11,748 nt of DNA. It comes from Gemmatimonadota bacterium (lineage in GTDB: Bacteria; Gemmatimonadota; Gemmatimonadetes; Gemmatimonadales; GWC2-71-9). The notes beneath the pieces are model-generated. The model did no database searches. It saw only the letters and a program-made list of their open reading frames with translations, and was not told where the DNA came from. The stretch lies in assembly GCA_017889745.1 (NCBI GenBank), contig JAGGAG010000078.1:1-11748 (forward strand), read 5' to 3'. A program made the translations under genes and the position numbers. This document shows positions 1 to 5,228 of the stretch, piece by piece (the stretch's first letter is position 1; every line of letters begins with the position of its first letter).

Positions 1-80
1 AACATGCCCGCGACGAATACCGCGGCGGCGGCGAGCACGATGGAACCGACGACCACTTCCCTACCGAATCGGGAGTCCAT
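1..80 (-). CDS. mlaD: MlaD-like MCE-domain substrate-binding protein (N-terminal fragment)
   Basis: Only the first 26 codons are in the window; the gene runs off the left edge. Translation from the ATG at 80-78 gives MDSRFGREVVVGSIVLAAAA followed by VFVAGM: a short charged N-terminus, then one hydrophobic helix. This is the usual start of MCE/MlaD proteins, which are anchored in the inner membrane by one helix and hold a lipid-binding MCE domain in the periplasm. The assignment rests mainly on position: it follows the mlaE-like permease and mlaF-like ATPase with a gap of only 5 bases, the expected order of a phospholipid ABC transport operon. The MCE domain itself is not visible, so the family call is inferred from the N-terminus and context. 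Confidence 0.75.
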   Translation of the reverse strand, partial: MDSRFGREVVVGSIVLAAAAVFVAGM

Positions 81-85
81 GGGCC

Positions 86-841
86 TCAGGCGGCAAATTG
101 AGTGTTGTCGAAGTCGCGCTCGAGGAACGCCTTCACCTTGGGGTGCTCCGAGGCGAGGAACTCCTGCGGCGTGCCCTGCATGACTACCTTGCCCTCGCTC
201 AGGAGCGCCAGGCGGTTGGCCACGCGGAACGCGCCCCGCACGTCGTGCGTCACCATGACGCTGGTGACGCCCAGTTCCTGGTCGAGGCGCTGCACCAGCG
301 CGTCGATGATGTCGGCGTTGACCGGGTCGAGCCCCGAGGTCGGCTCGTCGTACAGCAGGTACTTGGGCTCCCCCGCGATGGCCCGCGCAATGCCCACCCG
401 CTTCCGCATGCCGCCGGAGAGCTGCGCCGGGAACTGCGACATCACCGCGTCGGGCTGCAGGTTCACCAGCTTGATGCACTGCGCCACCCGCTCCCGGGCG
501 TACTTCTCGTCCTTGAACTTCGACTCGTCCACGATGCCGAGCCGCACGTTCTCGTACACGTCGAGCGAGTCGAACAGGGCACCGTTCTGGAAGACGTACC
601 CGATCGTCTTGCGCAGCTCCGACAGCTCGGCCCGCTTGAGGTGCGGCACGTCCTTCCCGTCCACGATCACCTGCCCCGCATCCGGCCTGATGAGCCCGAT
701 GACGGTCTTGAGCAGCACGCTCTTGCCGGTGCCCGAGGGCCCCAGCAGCGCCACCGTCTCACCCTCGCGCACGTCGAAGTCCACGCCGTCGAGGACGACC
801 TGGGAACCGAAGCGCTTCTTGACGCCGCGGAGTTCGATCAC
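86..841 (-). CDS. mlaF: MlaF-type ABC transporter ATP-binding protein
   Basis: This 251-residue ATPase would energise retrograde or anterograde phospholipid transport between the inner and outer membranes with MlaE and an MCE protein. All ABC motifs are intact: Walker A GPSGTGKS (34-41), Q-loop Gln85, signature LSGGM (141-145), Walker B LLYDE (162-166) with DEPTSGLDP after it, and switch His199 in MVTHD. The reading frame stays open far upstream, but that part is the antisense of mlaE. I chose the GTG at 841-839 because translation then begins VIELRGVKKRFGSQ, the normal ABC N-terminus. This start overlaps the mlaE stop as GTGA, a 4-base overlap that suggests translational coupling. The last residues (DFDNTQFAA) form a short tail after the ATPase fold. 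Confidence 0.95.
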   Translation of the reverse strand: MIELRGVKKRFGSQVVLDGVDFDVREGETVALLGPSGTGKSVLLKTVIGLIRPDAGQVIVDGKDVPHLKRAELSELRKTIGYVFQNGALFDSLDVYENVRLGIVDESKFKDEKYARERVAQCIKLVNLQPDAVMSQFPAQLSGGMRKRVGIARAIAGEPKYLLYDEPTSGLDPVNADIIDALVQRLDQELGVTSVMVTHDVRGAFRVANRLALLSEGKVVMQGTPQEFLASEHPKVKAFLERDFDNTQFAA

Positions 842-1659
842 GTGTTGAGGAGCAGCTTGGTGAGCACGGTGTCGAGCAGCAGCACGATGACCGTGCTCGT
901 TACCACGGCGCCGGTCGTTCCCTTGCCGACGCCTTCCGCGCCCTGCTTGGTGTTCATGCCCATGTAGCAGGAGATGAGCCCGATGGTGCCCCCGAAGAAG
1001 AACGACTTGATGAGTGAATACCAGGCGTCCCACGGGCGGAAGTAGTATTGCGCGCCGTAGGTGAAGTCCATGTTGGTTACCGGCAGCACCTGCTTCACCG
1101 CCCACCATCCGACCATGATGCCGCTCGCGTTGGCGAACACGGTGAGCGCCGGGATCATGATGAGCGCGGCCAGCACCCGCGGCACGATGAGGTGCGACGA
1201 CGGCGCGCGCCCCAGGCTCTCCAGCGCGTCGATCTGCTCGGTAACGCGCATCGTGCCGAGCTCGGCGGCGTAGCGCGCGCCGATGCGGCCCGCCAGCACC
1301 AGCGCCGTCAGCACCGGGCCCAGCTCGAGGATCAGCGACGAGACCACCAGCGTTCCCACCACGTAATACGGGATGCTGCCGCTGAACTGGTACCCGGTCT
1401 GCAGCGCCGTCACCGCCCCGGCAAAGCCCGAGATGAGGAGCACCAGGAAGAAGCTTCCCACCCCGATGTTCCACGCCTCCACGATGAAGCGCGGGAACCA
1501 GATCCGCACCTCGGGCAGGCCCCGCAGCATGTCCAGGGAGAACAGCCCGAAGCGGCCCAGCCCGGCGACGATCTCGGTGCAGGACCGGCCCACCCCCGCC
1601 ACGACCCTGGCGAGGATGTTCCCGTTCTGGCGCGTGAGGGTGCCCGTTGCGGCTGTCAT
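838..1659 (-). CDS. mlaE: MlaE-type phospholipid ABC transporter permease
   Basis: This 273-residue inner-membrane permease belongs to the MlaE family. The hallmark stretch at about 112-150 is present in full: ELGPVLTALVLAGRIGARYA, then AELGTMRVTEQIDALESLG, the coupling region that contacts MlaF. A second conserved stretch near the C-terminus (AEGVGKGTTGAVV, 241-253) precedes the last hydrophobic helix. Hydrophobic segments lie at about 66-88, 98-124, 158-185, 217-235 and 250-270. No STAS domain precedes the permease. The ATG at 1659-1657 is only 22 bases from the divergent mutY start, and I see no good Shine-Dalgarno sequence before it. A weak TAGACT at 1692-1697 could serve as a -10 hexamer. 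It heads an mlaE-F-D operon. Confidence 0.95.
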   Translation of the reverse strand: MTAATGTLTRQNGNILARVVAGVGRSCTEIVAGLGRFGLFSLDMLRGLPEVRIWFPRFIVEAWNIGVGSFFLVLLISGFAGAVTALQTGYQFSGSIPYYVVGTLVVSSLILELGPVLTALVLAGRIGARYAAELGTMRVTEQIDALESLGRAPSSHLIVPRVLAALIMIPALTVFANASGIMVGWWAVKQVLPVTNMDFTYGAQYYFRPWDAWYSLIKSFFFGGTIGLISCYMGMNTKQGAEGVGKGTTGAVVTSTVIVLLLDTVLTKLLLNT

Positions 1660-1667
1660 GGGTGAGG

Positions 1668-1673
1668 TATCTT
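1668..1673 (+). promoter_or_regulatory. Possible -10 hexamer for a leaderless mutY transcript
   Basis: TATCTT lies 8 bases before the chosen mutY ATG at 1682, and the gap between mutY and mlaE is only 22 bases. A -10 element at this distance would place transcription start at or next to the ATG. No Shine-Dalgarno sequence is well placed: the nearest purine run, GTGAGG, ends about 14 bases upstream. This is inferred from spacing alone; I see no convincing -35. Confidence 0.3.
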
Positions 1674-1681
1674 GTCCGCCG

Positions 1682-2377
1682 ATGCCGAATAAGTCTAGGC
1701 CATGGGTTGCGGGCGATGCGCGCGAGTTCCGCCGCCGCCTCTTGCGCTGGTTTCGCCGTCACGGTCGCGACCTGCCCTGGCGCCGTACCCGCGATCCCTA
1801 TCGGGTGGCCGTTTCCGAGTTCATGCTGCAGCAGACCCAGGTGAGCCGGGTGGAGGGGTTCTACCAGGCCTTCCTCGGCCGGTTCCCCACGATCCAGCAC
1901 CTGGCCGAAGCCCCGCCCGCTGCCGTGCGCGAGGCCTGGGAAGGGCTTGGCTACTACCGCCGCGCGCACAACCTGCACCGCCTCGCACGCGAAGTCGTCG
2001 CCAGCCGCGACGGTGTCATGCCCCATGACCCCGCCCAGCTCCGCCAGCTCCCCGGTGTGGGAAGGTATACCGCCGGCGCGATCGCCTGTTTCGCCTTCGA
2101 GCGCCGCGAGGCCGCGGTGGACACCAACGTCGCCCGCGTCATCCGCCGTGCCTTCCATCCCCGCGCGCCCCGCTCGGCGAGCGGCGAGGCCCGCCTGTGG
2201 AACACGGCACAACTGCTCGTTCCGCGCCGCGGCCGCGACGCGTGGTCGTTCAATCAGGCCATCATGGAGTTGGGAGCGTTGATCTGTACTTCCAGGGTTG
2301 CCAGGTGCGAAGACTGCCCTGTGTCAGGGGTGTGCAGGACAGGCAGGAAACGGAAAAGCGTAGACGGTAAACGGTAA
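1682..2377 (+). CDS. mutY: A/G-specific adenine glycosylase, short form (MutY)
   Basis: This base-excision repair enzyme removes adenine mispaired with 8-oxoguanine. Of 231 residues, the catalytic core is complete: SEFMLQQTQV with catalytic Glu46, helix-hairpin-helix LPGVGRYTAGAI (123-134) with Tyr129 at the position that distinguishes MutY from endonuclease III, catalytic Asp147 in VDTNV, and four iron-sulfur cysteines at 202, 209, 212 and 218 (C-X6-C-X2-C-X5-C). It stops 13 residues after the last cysteine, so the C-terminal NUDIX-like domain that reads 8-oxoguanine in typical MutY proteins of about 350 residues is missing. The last residues (SVDGKR) and the TAA stop come from the heptamer repeat at 2360-2431. 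The upstream in-frame ATG at 1658 overlaps the mlaE start, so I prefer 1682. A mismatch thymine glycosylase role is a lesser alternative. Confidence 0.9.
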   Translation: MPNKSRPWVAGDAREFRRRLLRWFRRHGRDLPWRRTRDPYRVAVSEFMLQQTQVSRVEGFYQAFLGRFPTIQHLAEAPPAAVREAWEGLGYYRRAHNLHRLAREVVASRDGVMPHDPAQLRQLPGVGRYTAGAIACFAFERREAAVDTNVARVIRRAFHPRAPRSASGEARLWNTAQLLVPRRGRDAWSFNQAIMELGALICTSRVARCEDCPVSGVCRTGRKRKSVDGKR

Positions 2378-2431
2378 ACGGTATGATCGGTGGTAATCAC
2401 CCCGTTCACTGTTGGCCGTTCACCGTTCACG
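2360..2431. repeat. Heptamer inverted-repeat element, copy A
   Basis: The left half (2360-2382) consists of tandem 7-bp units GTAGACG, GTAAACG, GTAAACG. The right half (2401-2431) carries the same unit inverted (CGTTCAC twice, TGTTGGC, CGTTCAC). They are separated by an 18-base loop. The array overlaps the last codons and the stop of mutY and lies 9 bases after the stop of the minus-strand gene at 2441. The two genes converge here, so the transcript could fold into a long imperfect hairpin from either side. There is no T-run as in a classic intrinsic terminator. A related copy is at 5122-5219. Confidence 0.85.
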
Positions 2432-2440
2432 CAGTTGTCT

Positions 2441-2896
2441 TCATCCTCCGTACCGGTACATCGCCGACGCCAGCAGCGCGATCAGCCCCAGCACCCCCGA
2501 CACGATCCCCGTCATCCGCTGCCGGGCCCGCATCCGGTCGAAGAACGCCGCATGCTCGCCCATCGGGTCGATACGGGTCAGTTTCGCGGCGGTGGGCACG
2601 AGGACCGTCAGTGCGAGCAGCGCGCCCACGAACCCGAGCCACTGCATCGTCACCAGGTAGCCGTTCCCCATGGCCAGGCCGTTCATCAGCCGGAACGTGA
2701 GGAACAACCCCGACACCACGGTGAGCAGCGAGCCGGGGAACACCAGGCTCCGCACGATGGCCCACTGCAGCCGCGCCACCGTCGCGAGGGCCGCCCGCCC
2801 CTCCGCCCTGGCCGCCAACGACACCGCCGTCGCCGAGAAACCGCCACCCATCCACATCGCCACGCCGAGCAGGTGCAGGAAGAGCCAGAGGCTCAT
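2441..2896 (-). CDS. Small four-helix membrane protein (CopD/DUF2269-like)
   Basis: This 151-residue integral membrane protein has four predicted helices at about 3-25, 47-68, 80-103 and 129-147. The opening MSLWLFLHLLGVAMWMGGGF has the His and Trp-Met-Gly pattern seen in CopD-like and DUF2269-like proteins, whose biochemical role is mostly unknown. A basic loop (KLTRID, RMRARQRM) lies between helices 3 and 4. Its ATG shares one base with the upstream DUF2203 stop (TGATG), so it is the third gene of a tightly coupled unit. The stop is followed 9 bases later by heptamer repeat copy A. The family placement rests on overall pattern, not on a diagnostic catalytic motif. Confidence 0.75.
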   Translation of the reverse strand: MSLWLFLHLLGVAMWMGGGFSATAVSLAARAEGRAALATVARLQWAIVRSLVFPGSLLTVVSGLFLTFRLMNGLAMGNGYLVTMQWLGFVGALLALTVLVPTAAKLTRIDPMGEHAAFFDRMRARQRMTGIVSGVLGLIALLASAMYRYGG

Positions 2897-3318
2897 CAGC
2901 GCACCTCGCTCAGCAGGGCGTCATCGATCGGGCGGCGCCCCGCAAAGCCGGCGCCCACCTCGTGCCAGTGGGTGATCCGCTCCTCGCCATAGCGCCAGCA
3001 GAGCAGGACCATCTTGTCCTCCCGCATCGAGCGGAAATCCACCAGCCCCTCCTCGAATCCCTGGAACATGCAGCCGACCTGCTCGAGCTCGCGCAGGTAG
3101 CCGTCGATCTCTGCGGCGAGGCGTTCCGCCTCGACCCGGGCCGCCATCACCTCGGGTGTCTCGCCCTCATCGGCCACGGCACCCGCCGCGAGGAGCTCGT
3201 AGTGCGAGATGGCCCGCCGCCATGCCGGATGCTCCAGCATCAGGTCCCGCACGATGCGGCGCACCAGCGGCAGCGTCCGCTCCGCCTCTTCGCGCGTAAA
3301 CAGCCGCGGTTCGCTCAT
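2896..3318 (-). CDS. DUF2203 family protein
   Basis: This 140-residue soluble protein has the DUF2203 pattern: N-terminal FTREEAERTLPLVRRIV, a helical middle (about 30-80), then VGCMFQGFEEGLVDFRSMRE (81-100), LLCWRYGEERITHWHEVGAG (105-124) and FAGRRP. The conserved Cys, Trp and His residues of the last block look like a functional site, but no activity is established for the family. I chose the ATG at 3318-3316 because it overlaps the upstream CBS-gene stop by one base (TGATG), the same arrangement as at its own 3' end. A GTG at 3327-3325 would add three residues. It may be co-translated with its neighbours. Confidence 0.85.
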   Translation of the reverse strand: MSEPRLFTREEAERTLPLVRRIVRDLMLEHPAWRRAISHYELLAAGAVADEGETPEVMAARVEAERLAAEIDGYLRELEQVGCMFQGFEEGLVDFRSMREDKMVLLCWRYGEERITHWHEVGAGFAGRRPIDDALLSEVR

Positions 3319-3725
3319 CAGCCCCACACCATGCGGATGCCGGGCACCTGCTCGGGATGGCTGATGAAGCCGATGACGCGGTGGTCGTCGTCGATGACCG
3401 TGATTGTCGGGCGAAGGTGCGACTCGTTGGGCTCGAGGTCCATCCGGAGTTCCATCCCGTCCAGCTCCTGTTCCGGGCCCACGACCGTCGTGTTGGTGCG
3501 CATCAGCGCGTCAGCGCGGGTATGCCAGGGGTGCTTTCCCTCGGCGAGGCAACGCGTCACCAGCTCGCGATCGCTCAACGTGCCGAGGAAACGGCGCGTC
3601 CGGTGGTCGTCGACCACCGGCACTACCGAAATATTTCGGTTGCGGAGCATGATGGCGACTTCACTCGCCATCGCCCCCGCCACCGCCACGATTGGTTCGG
3701 CTACCATCACATCAGAAGCACGCAT
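3318..3725 (-). CDS. Tandem CBS-domain protein
   Basis: This 135-residue protein consists of two CBS motifs forming one Bateman module. The first spans about 1-60 (MRASDVMVAEPIVAV, NISVVPVVDD, FLGTLSDRELV). The second spans about 70-130 (ADALMRTNTTVV, TITVIDDDHRVIGFIS). Stand-alone CBS pairs bind adenosyl ligands such as AMP or ATP and regulate a partner protein; nothing here identifies the ligand or partner. It is the first gene of the three-gene minus-strand unit. The upstream patatin gene ends 36 bases before it, so it could also be read through from there. No strong Shine-Dalgarno sequence precedes the ATG. Confidence 0.9.
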   Translation of the reverse strand: MRASDVMVAEPIVAVAGAMASEVAIMLRNRNISVVPVVDDHRTRRFLGTLSDRELVTRCLAEGKHPWHTRADALMRTNTTVVGPEQELDGMELRMDLEPNESHLRPTITVIDDDHRVIGFISHPEQVPGIRMVWG

Positions 3726-3761
3726 GAATTGTCCGGGTATGGTGAAGGCCCGTCGGCCGGA

Positions 3762-4604
3762 TCACGGCAATCTGGTCGGCTGGGCCATGGAATCAAGACC
3801 ATCGAGTGCCTCGCGCATCGCGAGGTACCCTTCATCGGCATACACTCTCGCGCGATCGGTATTGAACGTCGCGTCGCGCTCGACCCGCGGCCGGACGTAC
3901 AGGATCCGGCCCCGCTCACGGCGCCAGCGGGCCACCTGCTCCTCCGCCACCTGCGCCATGAGGATCCCGATCGACTCATCGACCGCGCGAATCAGCGGTG
4001 GGCCACCAGGCGGCCTGGGCTCGCGCCCGCTGTCGAACCCGGGACCCACGTCTACCGCGATCACTGGCAGCCCGCCGGTCTCTCCCACTACCGCGAGTGG
4101 CAGGTGGCCCATCAGGCCGCCATCCCGGAGCAGCCGCCCATCGAGTGATACGGCCGGGAAATAGGGCGGCAGCGCGCAGGAGGCGGCGAGCACGTCGAGC
4201 AGTGGTGCGTCGATGCCGCCGTGCCCGAAGGCGATGAGCTCGAGCTTGTTCACGTCCACCGCCGTCACCGTGATCGGCACCGTGAGCTCCGCGAAGCTCC
4301 GCGCCGTGATGATCCGCCCGATCGCCTCGCGGAACGGCCGCGCCCGGACCAGGCCCTGCAGGTAGATCCCCGCCACTGCCGCCAGCGGATGGGGGCGGAG
4401 ACCCGCCGGGGCCTCGTTCATGAGGGCGCGCACCACCGTGTCCGGGTCGGCGCCCGAGGCGAGCGCGGCGGCCACCACCGCCCCGAGCGAGGTCGCCACG
4501 TACCGGGCCGGCTCGATGCCCCGCTCGCGCACCGCCCGCACCGCGCCGCAGTGCGCCGCTGCCTTGGCGCCGCCGCCGCTCAATACGAGGATGGCACCGC
4601 TCAC
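3762..4604 (-). CDS. Patatin-like phospholipase family protein
   Basis: This 280-residue patatin-fold acyl hydrolase would use a Ser-Asp dyad. The oxyanion loop is LSGGGAKAAAHCG (8-20). The nucleophile is Ser39 in ATSLGA; the usual first glycine of the GxSxG elbow is alanine here. The partner Asp161 lies in RDGGLMGHLPL. Length and layout resemble the bacterial RssA/YchK group. There is no signal peptide or membrane segment, so it is probably cytosolic and acts on membrane lipids or acyl esters. It starts with GTG at 4604-4602, overlapping the thioesterase stop as GTGA, so the two are probably co-translated. The pairing suggests release and processing of acyl chains, but the substrate cannot be read from the sequence. 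Confidence 0.9.
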   Translation of the reverse strand: MSGAILVLSGGGAKAAAHCGAVRAVRERGIEPARYVATSLGAVVAAALASGADPDTVVRALMNEAPAGLRPHPLAAVAGIYLQGLVRARPFREAIGRIITARSFAELTVPITVTAVDVNKLELIAFGHGGIDAPLLDVLAASCALPPYFPAVSLDGRLLRDGGLMGHLPLAVVGETGGLPVIAVDVGPGFDSGREPRPPGGPPLIRAVDESIGILMAQVAEEQVARWRRERGRILYVRPRVERDATFNTDRARVYADEGYLAMREALDGLDSMAQPTRLP

Positions 4605-5080
4605 CGCTTGATACTCTCGCGGTGCAACCGCGCGCGTTCCATCCGCGCCTTCTCCTCGTCCGTCTCGGCGATGAGCCGGGGCACCCGCTTCGGCTTGCCG
4701 TGATCGTCGATGGCGACGAACACCACGTGCGCCGTATGCGTGTTCCTCCGCGGCTCACCCGTGGCCGGCTGCTCCGAATACACCTCGACCGTGATGTCCA
4801 TCGAGCTGTTGCCCACGTAGTCCACCGTGCCGATGCAGGTCACCAGCGCCCCGACCGGGATGCGCTCGCGGAAGTCCACCCGGTCGATCGACGCGGTCAC
4901 CGCGCGGCTGCCGGCATGCCGGAGCGCCGCGACCGCGGCCGCCTGGTCCACCAGCGCCATCAGGTTGCCGCCGAACAGGTCCCCCAGCACGTTCTGCATG
5001 TTCGGCATCACGAGGGTGGTGATCTCCCCGCGGGAGTAGGACATGAGGCGGGATTCCGGGACCTGATGTGATGAGTGCAT
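4601..5080 (-). CDS. Hot-dog-fold acyl-CoA thioesterase
   Basis: This 159-residue protein has the YciA/ACOT-type hot-dog fold and should hydrolyse acyl-CoA to free acid and CoA. The diagnostic block is NVLGDLFGGNLMALVDQAAA (30-49), with Asp45 at the likely catalytic position, followed by VTASIDRVDFRERIPVGALV (61-80) and a beta strand with HTAHVVFVAID (114-125). The charged C-terminal helix (ETDEEKARMERARLHRESIK) is normal for the family. I kept the ATG at 5080 because the ESR segment upstream of the core matches homologues; ATG at 5044 would give MSYSRGE. Its 3' end overlaps the patatin gene. The 41-base leader starts right after heptamer array copy B. Confidence 0.9.
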   Translation of the reverse strand: MHSSHQVPESRLMSYSRGEITTLVMPNMQNVLGDLFGGNLMALVDQAAAVAALRHAGSRAVTASIDRVDFRERIPVGALVTCIGTVDYVGNSSMDITVEVYSEQPATGEPRRNTHTAHVVFVAIDDHGKPKRVPRLIAETDEEKARMERARLHRESIKR

Positions 5081-5121
5081 GTTGGGGTGCGCATGACCGC
5101 GAGTTGGTGTTGTCGAACAGC

Positions 5122-5219
5122 GTAAACGGTGAACGGTAAACAGTGAACGGGAACTTCAAATTCGTTGGTGCCCGATCGACACCCAGTCCCCGTTTACCGT
5201 TCACCGTTTACTGTTCACG
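5122..5219. repeat. Heptamer inverted-repeat element, copy B
   Basis: The left arm (5122-5151) reads GTAAACG, GTGAACG, GTAAACA, GTGAACG, GG. The right arm (5188-5219) is the same kind of array inverted: read on the minus strand it is GTGAACA, GTAAACG, GTGAACG, GTAAACG, GGG. The arms pair perfectly over about 20 bases if shifted by one unit, and imperfectly over their full length in register. The 36-base spacer shows little similarity to the spacer of copy A. The array lies exactly 9 bases after the nadE stop, the same offset as copy A from the gene at 2441, and the two 9-base spacers are alike (cAGTTgtct and tAGTTcgtt). It separates nadE from the downstream thioesterase. Confidence 0.9.
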
Positions 5220-5228
5220 TAGTTCGTT

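Noticed and set aside
842..2212. Upstream extension of the minus-strand mlaF frame to a 708-residue protein
   Set aside because: The part before 841 is Arg/Gly/His-rich and antisense or out of frame to mlaE and mutY; the ABC fold starts at the GTG at 841.
2360..2431. Classic rho-independent terminator between mutY and the gene at 2441
   Set aside because: The inverted arms can fold, but no T-run follows on either strand, so I list it as a repeat with possible 3'-end function only.
2962..4164. 400-residue plus-strand open frame
   Set aside because: It lies opposite DUF2203, CBS and patatin genes that all have clear family motifs; its composition is typical of a GC-rich shadow frame.
5122..5219. 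CRISPR-like array
   Set aside because: Units are 7 bp, directly adjacent and inverted in the second half; there are no spacers of uniform length and no cas genes.
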